A stretch of 64,000 nucleotides of DNA from Bacteroidales bacterium UBA5833 (GTDB taxonomy: Bacteria > Bacteroidota > Bacteroidia > Bacteroidales > Lentimicrobiaceae), in contig DJGZ01000051.1 of NCBI GenBank assembly GCA_002433025.1, positions 1 through 64,000 on the forward strand, in the 5' to 3' direction. The position numbers and the translations under genes were made by a program. The notes beneath the pieces were generated by a model. The model saw only the letters and a list, made by a program, of their open reading frames with translations, made no database searches and was not told the origin of the DNA. This document shows positions 8,305 through 18,267 of the stretch, one piece after another; position 1 is the stretch's first letter; each line of letters begins with the position of its first letter.

Positions 8305-8496
8305 CTATTTTTCGTCTTTCTTTTTATTCTCCTCTGCGTCCTCGCCCGACATCCCGTCCTTAAACTCTTTGATACCCTTTCCAAGCCCTTTCATCAGTTC
8401 AGGAATTTTCTTTCCGCCGAAAAGCAGGAGAACAATTGCCAGAATAATTACTACCTGCCAGGGACCGATTACGCCCAGTAAAACCTGTGTCATCAT
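8305..8496 (-). CDS. tatA: Twin-arginine translocase subunit TatA/E
   Basis: 63 residues, typical for TatA. One transmembrane helix (about 10-26, starting GPWQVVIILAIVLLLFGG) is followed by the conserved FGGKKIPEL hinge, an amphipathic helix with KGLGKGIKEFKDGMSG, and an acidic/lysine-rich tail. TatA forms the channel that exports folded proteins with twin-arginine signals. Translation may begin at Met1 or Met2. It is the last gene of the leftward envelope run, 70 bases after the M23 gene. tatC is not present in this window. Confidence 0.93.
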   Translation of the reverse strand: MMTQVLLGVIGPWQVVIILAIVLLLFGGKKIPELMKGLGKGIKEFKDGMSGEDAEENKKKDEK

Positions 8497-8566
8497 ATTG
8501 TTACAGTTAAATTCTCTTACAAAGTTAATGATTAACTTGATCTGATTCAGATCAGTGTCTAAATGT

Positions 8567-9838
8567 TTATCTTGCCCTCACAATCCATCCCTCGGGGTTC
8601 TGCAGGTTCTTTCCGTGCCATAGCTCAAAATGCAGGCGGGTTTTCCCTGTTTCATCCGTATTGATCACCCCTATTTCCTGTTTGGTTTTTACTTTATCGC
8701 CTTTTTTTACAAACAGCTGATCTAGGTTGGAGTACACAGTAAGAAATTCACCGTGTTTTACAATCACTACATTATTGTACGTGGGAAGGGTCATGGTGGA
8801 TGTTACCACTCCCTCAAATACAGCCCTGGCCTTACCTCCCTTTTCTGTGGCAATGTCAATGCCGTTATTCTTCGTTTTAATTCCCTTCAGCACAGGATGC
8901 GGATGCTCGCCAAAGGAAGCGGAAATTACTCCCTTTTCAGTAGGCCATGGAAGACGTCCTTTATTGCCTGAAAAACCTGATGAAAGCTCCAGTTCGGCCG
9001 GAGTGAGGGCAAATTTATTCTCCGGAGCAGGTTTGGTGCCGGCCTTTTTTGCGGCTTCATTGGCTTTCCTGATCTCTTCAGCAATCAGGTCTTCAATGGC
9101 CCTCTGCAACCTGCGGGCGGCCTTTTCGCTTTCGCGTAACTTCTTAAGCAACTCTTTCTCTTTCTGTGTCAGCTTCTTGATAGCCTGATCCTGCTGGTTT
9201 TTCTCCTGTGCCAGCTTCTGCTGTTCTCCTTCTTCCATCCGCTTCAGCTCAAGCTTATCCTTCTTCTGCTGTTCGAGCAGCATCAGTTTTTTATTCAGTT
9301 CCTCCTGGTTCTGTCTGATTACCCTCACCTGGTTCTGCCTGTAACCGGCATACTGCTGGAAATATTTCAGCCGCTGATAAGCCTGGTTGAAGTCACGGGC
9401 AGAAAATACAAACATAAGACGCGAATATGCATTCCGGTTTTTATTGGCATAGTATATCAGGGATGCATATTCCTTTTTCAAACGTTCGATGGTCTGGGTA
9501 AGGTGCCTGATGGTGTCGTTGGTCTGATCAATCTGGTTGTCGAGATTTCTGATCTCACCACTGATGGCATTGATCAGTTCCTGCCTCCTGCTGATTTGTT
9601 TATTCAACAAAACCAGTTGATTTACCGATGTTTGCTTGCTTTTCTTGGTTTCATCAAGCAATCTGTTTGTGTAACTGATTTCCTCTTCAATTTTTGCCTT
9701 TTGCTGCTGAAGCTGGCTCTTTTTGTCCTGGGCTGCCAATTCATTCGCGCCGGCTGTTGAAATCAGCATAACGGCCAGAATAAGTACATTCATGTATTTA
9801 CGGGGCGCACAGGTATAAGGCAGGTTTATTGAAGTCAT
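8567..9838 (-). CDS. envC: EnvC-like murein hydrolase activator (degenerate M23)
   Basis: 423 residues. After an N-terminal hydrophobic export signal (about 17-37) there is a long coiled coil (about 38-270, Gln/Lys/Glu-rich) and a C-terminal LytM/M23 domain (about 310-420). The metal-binding motifs are eroded: the usual HxGxD reads NNGIDIA, and the HxH motif reads RLHFEL. This is the pattern of EnvC/NlpD-type activators, which bind and switch on cell-wall amidases rather than cutting peptidoglycan themselves. The start lies 2 bases after the DUF4292 stop, so the two are translationally close. A structural or regulatory role in septal wall splitting is inferred. Confidence 0.85.
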   Translation of the reverse strand: MTSINLPYTCAPRKYMNVLILAVMLISTAGANELAAQDKKSQLQQQKAKIEEEISYTNRLLDETKKSKQTSVNQLVLLNKQISRRQELINAISGEIRNLDNQIDQTNDTIRHLTQTIERLKKEYASLIYYANKNRNAYSRLMFVFSARDFNQAYQRLKYFQQYAGYRQNQVRVIRQNQEELNKKLMLLEQQKKDKLELKRMEEGEQQKLAQEKNQQDQAIKKLTQKEKELLKKLRESEKAARRLQRAIEDLIAEEIRKANEAAKKAGTKPAPENKFALTPAELELSSGFSGNKGRLPWPTEKGVISASFGEHPHPVLKGIKTKNNGIDIATEKGGKARAVFEGVVTSTMTLPTYNNVVIVKHGEFLTVYSNLDQLFVKKGDKVKTKQEIGVINTDETGKTRLHFELWHGKNLQNPEGWIVRAR

Positions 9839-9840
9839 GA

Positions 9841-10680
9841 TTAGAATTTGTTGACACGGTTATATTTTTCAGGTATCCTGAAAGGGAACTGAAGCGTTTC
9901 TCCTGTATTGACTTTTGTATAATCTACCTCAATCTCAATGGCATTTTTATTCTCAGCGGTCTCGAGCTGGAAATTCAGGTGAGAAGGAACCAGCTGCCCG
10001 TTCGCCGTCTGGTATTTGTAACGGCCTTCCAGCTTTCTCCCGTTCTGGTTCACTTCTTTGATCAATACCCTGGTGATCTTGAAGTTATCGGGATTCAGCC
10101 AGATGTTCTGAAGCGGAATACTTATGTTCTGGTTGTGCCTCAGGTATTTCTTGAGTTTTCTGCGTTCGGTGGTCACCAGTTTGTATTCCCGGTTATCTAT
10201 GGAAGCTTTGAAAGAGGAATTTTCGTAAAACGAAAAGTCATTCCCTGTCAGAAAGGCCTGGAGCATATCAAAATCGAGGGTACTGTTGATCAGGGAATTA
10301 ATATAATTGAAATCACTGATAAAGTAAGTATTATCGATGCGGTTCATATACTTTACCGAATCGTTCGAAATAAGCACGCGTGCCATTTCGATACCCAGGG
10401 CCGGCGAAATGGATATCCAGATCAGGCTGTCTTTATGAATTCTGATCTGTCCGCTGAATGAATTCCTGTTTTTGTTCTGGCGAAAACCGGCAGAAAATCT
10501 GGCCGAAAAGAAATTGTATTTTAACTCATTCTGTTTCAGGTTTTCAAACAGGTATTCAGCTCCCTGTTCTTTCAAAGGCTCTTTAATCATGCGTTTGGTT
10601 GATGAACATGAGCCCCCCATCAGCAGTACGATGCCTGAAAGCAGTATTTTTATTATTCCATCCCGGATTGGCCTATTCAT
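9841..10680 (-). CDS. DUF4292 lipoprotein
   Basis: 279 residues. The N-terminus has a hydrophobic stretch ending MGGSCSS, a lipobox-like signal with Cys25, so the protein is probably a lipoprotein. The mature part fits DUF4292, a family of the Bacteroidota with a LolA/LolB-like beta fold, and it lies between a TPR gene and an EnvC-like gene as is usual in this phylum. It overlaps the end of the TPR gene by 8 bases and ends 2 bases before the M23 gene, implying a tight operon. A role in outer-membrane lipoprotein or lipid handling is only a suggestion from the fold family. Confidence 0.82.
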   Translation of the reverse strand: MNRPIRDGIIKILLSGIVLLMGGSCSSTKRMIKEPLKEQGAEYLFENLKQNELKYNFFSARFSAGFRQNKNRNSFSGQIRIHKDSLIWISISPALGIEMARVLISNDSVKYMNRIDNTYFISDFNYINSLINSTLDFDMLQAFLTGNDFSFYENSSFKASIDNREYKLVTTERRKLKKYLRHNQNISIPLQNIWLNPDNFKITRVLIKEVNQNGRKLEGRYKYQTANGQLVPSHLNFQLETAENKNAIEIEVDYTKVNTGETLQFPFRIPEKYNRVNKF

Positions 10681-12415
10681 ATAATTTTTCGTCTTTCAGT
10701 TTCTGATCAAGCAGGGCGGAACCCTCTCCGGCAGCCCTGGCCTTTTTCCAGGCCTCTATGGCTTCTTTATTGCGGCCAAGCCGGAACAGTATGTCACCAT
10801 AGTGTTCCATAACAACGGCGCTTGCAGTGTCATCCGCTTTTAAAGCCTGTTCTATATAAATTAATGCGGAATTGTAATCACCGGTCTGATACAACACCCA
10901 GGCATAAGTATCAAGGTATGAGGCATTTCCCGGAACGAGCCGGTTGGCTTTTTCCGACATTTCTTTGGCTTTCTCAAGGTTTTCCTTTCTCAGCGAGAGG
11001 TAGTAGGCGTAGTTGTTCAGCACCAGGGCATTCTCGCCGTTGGCTTTAAGCGATGATTCGTAGGCGGAGAATGATTCCGCATGATTCCCCAATGCGTGGT
11101 GGGCGTCACCGATCATACTGTAAAAATCTGAGATCAGCCTGTTATCTCCGGCCACCAGTTTAACCCCGGTGGATAGCGACTGTACAGCCATTTCATAATT
11201 CTTGAGCATATAGTTCGAAAAACCATTAAAATAATATGGCATCGGCTGCATGGGGAAGAGTTCTGATGCCTGCACGCTTTCCAGGGCCAGTTGAATGTAA
11301 TCTTCAAGAATTGCATTGGTACGCAGCAGATTTTCCCAAACCTGGTATTTTCCCGGATCCAGCTGATTCACTTTTCTGAACAAGTCCCTGGCTTCCCCGT
11401 ATTGTTCTGACATCATCAGCATTTCTCCCCTGAGCATAAGCGCGCGGGGGTCGTTGGGGTGAATTTCCGCCAGAATTCCTGAGAGTTCAAGCACATCATC
11501 CTCAATACCATCGTAATCCTTAACCTGTGAATAATAGGACATCATAACCTGAATTTTGGTATCGGCATCGAGATAAGGGTTGGCGAAACCAGCCTTCAGT
11601 GATTCTGTGGCTTTTTCCAGATCTCCCTGCTGACGGTAGTAGTCGGCAAGGGAAATGTTGATGTAGGCATTGTCAGGATCCACAAGCTGAATTTTTTTAT
11701 AGGTAGCCAGCGCTTCTTCACTCTTACCCTGAAGCAGGTAATATTCAGCCAGCATCGAGAGGATACGGCTGTCCCAGGCATTGGCTCCGGCAAGTTTTTC
11801 AAGCTCTTCAAGGGCCTTTTTGGATTTTCCGGTTGCAAGGTAAATGCGGTGTTTCCGCATCGACAGGTCTTCGTTCACCCCCAGGCGCGATTCAAGCCGG
11901 TCGTATATTTTTATCGCTTCGGCCGGCTTGTTCAGTTGCAGCCATATCGTGGCCAGTTCAATCGCATACCCGGTATTCTGAGGGTCTGAAAGCAGAAGTT
12001 TCTCGTAAATCAACCTTGCCTGATCAGGTTGATTGTTGTTTGCATACAGACTGGCCAAAGTCAGGCTGAACCAGGTATTGTCAGGAGATATTTCATAGGC
12101 TTTGCGGGCACAATCAATAGATTTTTCAGGATTATTTTTCTGAAAATAGAGCTGCGCCAGTTCGTACCAGGCGGCATCATTCAAAGGATCCTGATTAACG
12201 CAATCGTTAAACAACTCCAGCGCTTTTTCTGCGTTGCCTGTGAGCTTGGCTTTGTTGGCTTCAAAAAAGAGATTTCTTGCCTTCTGCTGATCCCTGTAAA
12301 GGCGGGCATCTTCCTTACTGATGGAATCTTCGCCGCCTTCGGGCAGTTCCTGGGCATTCAGCCGGAAAGCCAGAAACGAAATCAATATCAGTGTTATAAT
12401 CCTGTAATACTGCAT
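10673..12415 (-). CDS. Exported tetratricopeptide-repeat protein
   Basis: 580 residues. Residues 1-22 look like a signal peptide (ends FRLNAQ). The rest contains about twelve TPR units, e.g. near 55-90 (ALELFNDCVNQDPLNDAAWYE) and near 500-560 (GDYNSALIYIEQALKAD), giving a superhelical protein-binding scaffold. It is the first of three overlapping or nearly touching envelope genes (TPR, DUF4292, EnvC-like). Its start is 43 bases after the dut stop. It probably acts as a periplasmic assembly scaffold; the partner is unknown. Confidence 0.88.
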   Translation of the reverse strand: MQYYRIITLILISFLAFRLNAQELPEGGEDSISKEDARLYRDQQKARNLFFEANKAKLTGNAEKALELFNDCVNQDPLNDAAWYELAQLYFQKNNPEKSIDCARKAYEISPDNTWFSLTLASLYANNNQPDQARLIYEKLLLSDPQNTGYAIELATIWLQLNKPAEAIKIYDRLESRLGVNEDLSMRKHRIYLATGKSKKALEELEKLAGANAWDSRILSMLAEYYLLQGKSEEALATYKKIQLVDPDNAYINISLADYYRQQGDLEKATESLKAGFANPYLDADTKIQVMMSYYSQVKDYDGIEDDVLELSGILAEIHPNDPRALMLRGEMLMMSEQYGEARDLFRKVNQLDPGKYQVWENLLRTNAILEDYIQLALESVQASELFPMQPMPYYFNGFSNYMLKNYEMAVQSLSTGVKLVAGDNRLISDFYSMIGDAHHALGNHAESFSAYESSLKANGENALVLNNYAYYLSLRKENLEKAKEMSEKANRLVPGNASYLDTYAWVLYQTGDYNSALIYIEQALKADDTASAVVMEHYGDILFRLGRNKEAIEAWKKARAAGEGSALLDQKLKDEKLYE

Positions 12416-12458
12416 GTTGTATTTATTTCCTGTTAATCTGTAAAGAGCAACGGTAACC

Positions 12459-12893
12459 TCAATGTACTCCGGTATGTCCGAAGCCTCCCGCGCCCCTTTC
12501 GGTATGGTTCAGTTCTTCAACCTCAATCCATTCGGCTTGCTCGTGGCGGCTGATGATCATTTGCGCTATGCGCTCCCCCCGGTTTATGGTGAAAGGTTCC
12601 CTGGAAAGGTTTACCAGTATAATCCTGATTTCCCCGCGATAATCTGCGTCGATTGTGCCTGGTGAATTCAGGATGGTGATGCCGTATTTGGCGGCCAGTC
12701 CGCTGCGTGGACGAATCTGGGCTTCATAACCGTCAGGAAGTTCAATGTAAAGCCCTGTAGGAATCGTGGCGCGTTCAAGTGAAGCCAAAACGATCGCTTC
12801 CTGATTGTTTGCCCTGAGGTCCATACCTGCAGATGCCACGGTTTCGTATGCCGGCAGCGGGTGGGCTGAGTGGTTGACTATTCTGATTTTCAT
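12459..12893 (-). CDS. dut: Deoxyuridine triphosphatase (dUTPase)
   Basis: 144 residues, the standard length of trimeric dUTPases. All five motifs can be read: AGMDLRA (about 23-29), PRSGLAAKYGI (about 62-72), GTIDADYRGEI (about 80-90), RGERIAQMI (about 106-114) and the C-terminal RGAGGFGHTG. It hydrolyses dUTP to dUMP and pyrophosphate, preventing uracil incorporation and feeding dTMP synthesis. It sits between the flippase and TPR genes, a conserved order in the phylum. A TAATTTTG -7 element (12936-12943, minus strand) may give it a local promoter. Confidence 0.97.
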   Translation of the reverse strand: MKIRIVNHSAHPLPAYETVASAGMDLRANNQEAIVLASLERATIPTGLYIELPDGYEAQIRPRSGLAAKYGITILNSPGTIDADYRGEIRIILVNLSREPFTINRGERIAQMIISRHEQAEWIEVEELNHTERGAGGFGHTGVH

Positions 12894-12964
12894 TAAAGGT
12901 AAACGGATTAGTTTTCACCATGCTGTTGGTGTGCACAAAATTAATCATTCTGAGGTTCTGAACA

Positions 12965-14455
12965 TCAGGCTTTGTGAATCACCCGGCGAAACACTTTACT
13001 TTCCCTGTATCCAACGAAAGCAATAAAGAAGAGCAGCAAAACGGCACTGCTGCCATAACTGACCAGCAGATTATCGGTCCTGATCAGCAATGATGCGCCG
13101 TAAAGCAGCAGGGCTGTGATGGTATAGATTGCCGCCCCCGTCAGGTTATATTTTACGGGATAGTACTTCCGGCCAAGCAAGTATGAAATTACCATCATTG
13201 AAGCGTAGCATGCAAAGGTCGCCCACGCGGCACCCATATAACCGGACTTCGGAATCAGCAGAAAATTCAGCAGCAAAGTGATGACAGCCCCAATCACTGA
13301 TATAAGTGCTCCGTAGGTGGTTTTATCGGTCAGTTTAAACCAGATGCTCAGGTTGTAAAAGATGCCGAGAAAAAGATTGGCAAGAAGTAATACCGGTACT
13401 ACCGGGGCGCCCTCCCTGTATGCTTCACCCACAAAGAGCATCACGATGTCAAGAAACAACATGATCGAAAGAAATATAAAAAGGCAAACGATCAGGAAAT
13501 AATGCATCATCCTGGCGTAAGTGTCCTGCGGATTTTGACTCCTGGCCTGATCAAAAAAGAATGGTTCGGCCGCGTATCTGTAGGTCTGGATAAACAACGT
13601 CATCAGAATGGAGATTTTATAGCAGGCCCCGTAAATACCGAGTTGTGCCATGGCTTCGGTGGTGGTACCCGGCAGAAGATGTTTCAGGATAACCCGGTCG
13701 AAGGTTTCATTCACGATCCCCGCCATGCCAAAAATCAGGAGGGGCCAGGCATAAGCAAGCATCTTCTTTAACAGTGCCGGATCGGGCTTCATGCTTTTAT
13801 GCAGAATATCCGGAAGCAGCAGCGCAAAAGTAAGGAGGCTGGCAATCAGGTTTGATATAAAAATATAGCCTATGCCGGTTTCCGGATTGTAAATACGGCT
13901 GATCAGGCCGGTAACGGCCGTATCAGGGTATTCTGACAGCAGGTACGGGCACAGAAGTATAAAAAATAGATTGAAGCTGATATTCGCCCCGATGTTGACG
14001 ATTTTGATCAGGGCAAATCGCAGCGGCCTGTTTTCAAGCCTGAGTTTAGCGTATGGTATGGTACTTACTGCATCTGTGGCGAGTATCAGGATAAACCATC
14101 TGATGTATTCGGGATGGTTGCCGTAGCCCATCCGTGTCGAAATTTCTGGGGCAAAAAGTAATCCGGCAACCGCGAACAGCGCGGAAGTTACTCCCAGAGA
14201 TGTCATAGCTGTTGCAAATACGGCATTATTCTGCTCTTCACGCGAGGCAAAACGGAAAAATGCCGTTTCCATACCATAAGTGAGCAGTACAAAAAGAAAG
14301 GCAACATAAGCATAAACCTCGGTAACAACACCGTATTCGGCGGGAACAAATGCCCGGGTATAGAGCGGAACCAGCAGGTAGTTCAGCAGGCGGCCCACAA
14401 TGGTAGGAAGTCCGTAGATGGCAGTCTGCCCCGCAAGTTTCCTGAAAGGATTCAA
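12965..14455 (-). CDS. Wzx/MATE-like oligosaccharide flippase
   Basis: 496 residues with about 14 hydrophobic segments spread through the whole length, starting with KLAGQTAIYGLPTIVGRLLN, the usual opening of the polysaccharide-transporter (RfbX/Wzx) family. It has the Wzx pattern of six-helix halves and a C-terminal polysaccharide-biosynthesis domain. Such proteins flip undecaprenyl-linked oligosaccharides or lipid intermediates across the inner membrane. It begins 18 bases after the histidine-kinase stop and precedes dut. There are no glycosyltransferase neighbours, so this is likely a general envelope flippase rather than a capsule-specific one. Confidence 0.88.
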   Translation of the reverse strand: MNPFRKLAGQTAIYGLPTIVGRLLNYLLVPLYTRAFVPAEYGVVTEVYAYVAFLFVLLTYGMETAFFRFASREEQNNAVFATAMTSLGVTSALFAVAGLLFAPEISTRMGYGNHPEYIRWFILILATDAVSTIPYAKLRLENRPLRFALIKIVNIGANISFNLFFILLCPYLLSEYPDTAVTGLISRIYNPETGIGYIFISNLIASLLTFALLLPDILHKSMKPDPALLKKMLAYAWPLLIFGMAGIVNETFDRVILKHLLPGTTTEAMAQLGIYGACYKISILMTLFIQTYRYAAEPFFFDQARSQNPQDTYARMMHYFLIVCLFIFLSIMLFLDIVMLFVGEAYREGAPVVPVLLLANLFLGIFYNLSIWFKLTDKTTYGALISVIGAVITLLLNFLLIPKSGYMGAAWATFACYASMMVISYLLGRKYYPVKYNLTGAAIYTITALLLYGASLLIRTDNLLVSYGSSAVLLLFFIAFVGYRESKVFRRVIHKA

Positions 14456-14473
14456 AGGCTCCCCCTTTTTAAA

Positions 14474-17400
14474 TTAGTTATTCAGCGCGGGAAGTTCAAT
14501 AATAAATGTGGTTCCAAGGCCGTCCTCAGAAGTAAAACGGATATCACCCCCGGTTGAATTGATGATATTTTTCACCATAGCCAGCCCCAGTCCCATCCCT
14601 GCTGATTTGGTGGTAAAGTTAGGTGAAAAAATTCTGGATTTCTGTTCTTCGCTGATGCCTGTTCCATTGTCTCTGATACTGACAATATGTTTGCCCTCCT
14701 GATTTTCCAGAATTATATTGATAACCCCTCTCTTTCCGGAAGGGATTGCCTGAACAGAATTATTCAGCAGGTTGATAAAAACCCGCGATAACTGTTTTTC
14801 ATCGGCAAATACATAACAGGGCTTATCCGGTAAAGTAAGTATGATATCTGTTTCCGGATGTTCGGTGAACAAAGCCATGGTTGAGCGGATTATCTCGATC
14901 AGTTCAACTTTTTTGTTGCTTGCCTGGGGCAGCTTTGCAAAATCCGAGAAAGCCGTTGCGATGGCTGAGAGGGAATCTATCTGCTGAATAAGGGTATGAC
15001 TGGTCCTCTCAAACCGTTTGTTCCAGTCAGGAGCCTGCTCATGCCACGATTTCATAAGATGCTGTATGCTTAATTTCATCGGGGTAAGCGGATTTTTGAT
15101 CTCATGGGCTACCTGTCTGGCCATCTCACGCCACGCACTCTCGCGTTCCGAACGGGCCAGCTTTTCTGCACTCTCTGTAAGTTTTTCAACCATGTTGTTG
15201 TAAGCATTGATCAGATCGCCCAATTCATCCTGCCGGTTGTAATCTATTTTCTCATTCCTCTTTCCAAGATTCAGACTGCTGAACCTTTCCCTGATCAATT
15301 GCAGCGGACGTGTCAGGTAGCTGCCCACCAGCAGCGAAACTACCACTGCTATGGCAGTGAGAATAACGTATATATTGATAAATGCAACCAGAAATGCTGA
15401 AATTTCCTGACGCAACTCCTGCTGCCTGGCAAAATAGGGCAGATTGATATAGGCAGTGAGCTTATTCATGTCGTTGCGTAAGGGAATGTAAGCAGAAAGA
15501 TAGTTGTAATTCCCTATCTGCTCATTTGTTATGTACATGGTCCGCTTGTTGATCGCAAGTTGTTTGTATGCATCGGAATTCATTTGCACCGACTTAAGCC
15601 CTTCTTCAAAAATCTGGGGCCTGGAGGAGGCAAGCAGCGATCCGTCAATATTGTAAAGATTAATATCGCTGAAGAACACCTGCGAAAACTTGGTCAGCAG
15701 CTCCTCCAGATACGGTTGCTGAGACTTTTCCAGCAAATCCATTGCAGCCAGTTTATGCTCCAGTTCAATCAGCACCGAATGGGCCTTTTCGCTGAGCATA
15801 TCCCTGTTTTTCTTTGCGTTCAGGCTTTTGATGTTTTCAAGAATTGTGAAACCGATCAGGGTTGACGCGAAAAGAATCAGTATAATCAGCATAATCTGAA
15901 GACGGGCGCTCAGGTCAAGGTTTCTCTTTTTTCCTTTTCTGAACATCCAGAAAGTGCCAAAAATGATAAAAACGAGCAAAACATGAAAGGTGATCTGATA
16001 GGTGAAAGGCGCCAGAATTTCCAGTACTCCATCTGCCTTTTTGCTGATAATGATTGAACTGTCATCATCAATCACATGATAAAGATGATTATAGCCATTC
16101 TTGTCAAAAAAACCGAAATCTTTCCGGTTGCTCTGATAGGCCGACTCATAGATACTGTAAGAGTATTCTCCCACATTTTTTACCAGTTCATTTTTAGAAT
16201 ATATAGCCCAGGAGTAATTGCCTGTTTCCGCTATACCGGTTTGTGAACGGTCCAGAAGCAATTCGGGATAACCCAATCCTTTAGGTGCGTATTTCTTCAT
16301 AAGTTCAATCACCACAGATACCCTGGCCGGCTCCCTGTCAGACAACCTGATGGGCACTTTGGCAATATAATTCCCTTCATCATACGATTCCCTGATATAG
16401 TAAAAGTTAGTTGAAGCAGTCTTTTCTCCCAGTTGGGATATGATGCCTTCGAAGTATTCATTACAGTTAATGATAAGATTCGAAGGCTTTATAATCAATG
16501 TTTTTTCCGGGAAGCACAAGGTAACCTGGGTATTGTATTTTGACCAGAATCCCCTGAAATATGTCTGAATTATGTAGCTGATACAAGCGGTTTCGCCGTC
16601 TGGCGAAATCCATGATTCATTGATGTTACGACTAAGAAGGGTATCAGCCGTCATTTTTTTCTCAAGATCAGCAAACAGATACTCAGCTATTTTATCCCGG
16701 TCAGAGGAGAGCCTGACCGCCATCAGCTTTCGTTGGCTGTTTTCCTTGATTTTTCTGTTGTGGTAATAGCTGTATGATGATAAGGAAGTAAGGGCCAGAA
16801 TAATGAAGAAGTAAGACACCACTGAAGGATGTTTTAATTTGCCGGAATATATCCGTACCAGAAGCAGGATGTAGATCATCAGCAGGATAAGAATTTTCCA
16901 GTCAGGGGAATACAGGCCAAGCATGGAGGAAATCCAGTAAAGCAGGATTGTAATGAGTGTAAATGATATCATCAGAAAACGGGCCCCTGAGAAATTATAT
17001 ACATCCCTGAGCAGCGGAAAGCTGATGAGGAAAAAGGAAACCAGGATCAGGGCGATGATCAGAAATCCGGTAAAACTGAACAGGGTGAATTCAAGGATTT
17101 TACTGAAATCAAGCTGAAGGGTGGAATTAACCCATACGGTTTCTATCAGATAACATGAAATGAAGGCAAGGGCTATGGTGAATGCAACAGCAAGGATGAA
17201 GTAAGGTGTACCGGGCTTTGTCTGATTTCCGGGCTTTGTGATTTTCTGATAGTATCTGTAAAACAATACGGATATCAGCAGCATACCGGTTACAGTTGTC
17301 AGAAGATCTCCGAGAGAAGGGAATATGCGTGACGAGGCATAATGTACGGCGTTGAAAAGTTCCGTTTCATCAAGAATTGAAGGAATCCTGAAATACTGAA

Positions 17401-18160
17401 TAATTGCACGCAGGATGGCAACATCAGCGATAAAAAGAAAAATAAGTATGCGCTTGTTTTCGAAAGGAGCGAATCCGAGGTAGAGGTAATAGAGCCCGAG
17501 GATAAGGCAGACAAAGGCAATCAGGTATAGACAGTATATCATTATGCCTGATGCATTTGTCAACCGTTCGGCGGAGGAAGGCTGTATATAAAAGAGGATT
17601 TCTCCTCCTCCGGTTATAACCGGATACCGGGTGGCATTATCCGTGATAATCCATGATGCAGGAAGGTTATAAGAGGGGCCGAACGCCGATTGAAGGTAGT
17701 CATTCTCATAAGGATATTCATGTTTGATAAGGTTTGCGATCAGCAGCATATTTGAACCGGAGTTTATGCTGAGCACCTGATAATGACCGTTGGTGAATTT
17801 CAGAATGCGCCCGTTCGGGAGGGCGTCATGATCTATCTGATCGAACAGGAAATCATTATCCGACCAATACTCCGGTGTTTTATCCGTGAACAGGTAGAGG
17901 CTGAAACCTTCCGGTAGTTCACCGGCCACGGAATCAAGCAACGCTTTTTCAGGGGCGGACTCTTTAAGTGGAAAAGAATTCAGGATCCCGTCTGCTATGT
18001 TGAAATTTTCATTCAGTGCTTCATTGAAATGCTTTACCAGTAATTCAGGACTTCTGCTTCTGTCCGAAAAGTGGACAGTCAGCAATGCGATCAGGATACT
18101 AAAAAGTGACAATAGGGGGAAAAGCCAGAACGGAATTTTCCGGGTTGAACCATTCTTCAT
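14474..18160 (-). CDS. Large membrane sensor histidine kinase (NtrY-like)
   Basis: 1228 residues, much longer than a normal histidine kinase. The N-terminal ~750 residues hold a first membrane helix (13-29), an extracytoplasmic segment, a block of about six more helices (about 205-450), and a second extracytoplasmic region ending in a helix near 750. A further helix pair brackets a dCache-like sensor (about 755-925). HAMP follows (DELGDLINAYNNMVEKL), then the phospho-acceptor H-box VAHEIKNPLTPMKLS at about 1020, the N-box FINLLNNSVQA, the G1 box DNGTGI and the G2 box GMGLGLAMV. The kinase core resembles NtrY. No response regulator is adjacent, so it is an orphan here. It begins the leftward envelope run. 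Confidence 0.92.
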   Translation of the reverse strand: MKNGSTRKIPFWLFPLLSLFSILIALLTVHFSDRSRSPELLVKHFNEALNENFNIADGILNSFPLKESAPEKALLDSVAGELPEGFSLYLFTDKTPEYWSDNDFLFDQIDHDALPNGRILKFTNGHYQVLSINSGSNMLLIANLIKHEYPYENDYLQSAFGPSYNLPASWIITDNATRYPVITGGGEILFYIQPSSAERLTNASGIMIYCLYLIAFVCLILGLYYLYLGFAPFENKRILIFLFIADVAILRAIIQYFRIPSILDETELFNAVHYASSRIFPSLGDLLTTVTGMLLISVLFYRYYQKITKPGNQTKPGTPYFILAVAFTIALAFISCYLIETVWVNSTLQLDFSKILEFTLFSFTGFLIIALILVSFFLISFPLLRDVYNFSGARFLMISFTLITILLYWISSMLGLYSPDWKILILLMIYILLLVRIYSGKLKHPSVVSYFFIILALTSLSSYSYYHNRKIKENSQRKLMAVRLSSDRDKIAEYLFADLEKKMTADTLLSRNINESWISPDGETACISYIIQTYFRGFWSKYNTQVTLCFPEKTLIIKPSNLIINCNEYFEGIISQLGEKTASTNFYYIRESYDEGNYIAKVPIRLSDREPARVSVVIELMKKYAPKGLGYPELLLDRSQTGIAETGNYSWAIYSKNELVKNVGEYSYSIYESAYQSNRKDFGFFDKNGYNHLYHVIDDDSSIIISKKADGVLEILAPFTYQITFHVLLVFIIFGTFWMFRKGKKRNLDLSARLQIMLIILILFASTLIGFTILENIKSLNAKKNRDMLSEKAHSVLIELEHKLAAMDLLEKSQQPYLEELLTKFSQVFFSDINLYNIDGSLLASSRPQIFEEGLKSVQMNSDAYKQLAINKRTMYITNEQIGNYNYLSAYIPLRNDMNKLTAYINLPYFARQQELRQEISAFLVAFINIYVILTAIAVVVSLLVGSYLTRPLQLIRERFSSLNLGKRNEKIDYNRQDELGDLINAYNNMVEKLTESAEKLARSERESAWREMARQVAHEIKNPLTPMKLSIQHLMKSWHEQAPDWNKRFERTSHTLIQQIDSLSAIATAFSDFAKLPQASNKKVELIEIIRSTMALFTEHPETDIILTLPDKPCYVFADEKQLSRVFINLLNNSVQAIPSGKRGVINIILENQEGKHIVSIRDNGTGISEEQKSRIFSPNFTTKSAGMGLGLAMVKNIINSTGGDIRFTSEDGLGTTFIIELPALNN

Positions 18161-18267
18161 GGCGAAAAGTTTATAAATAGCAGAAAATCAAATGAATATG
18201 CGTAAACAAAAATCAGGCCATATACGGGACGATTTCTGTTTCCGAGGGTAAATATACTAAAGAAGGG

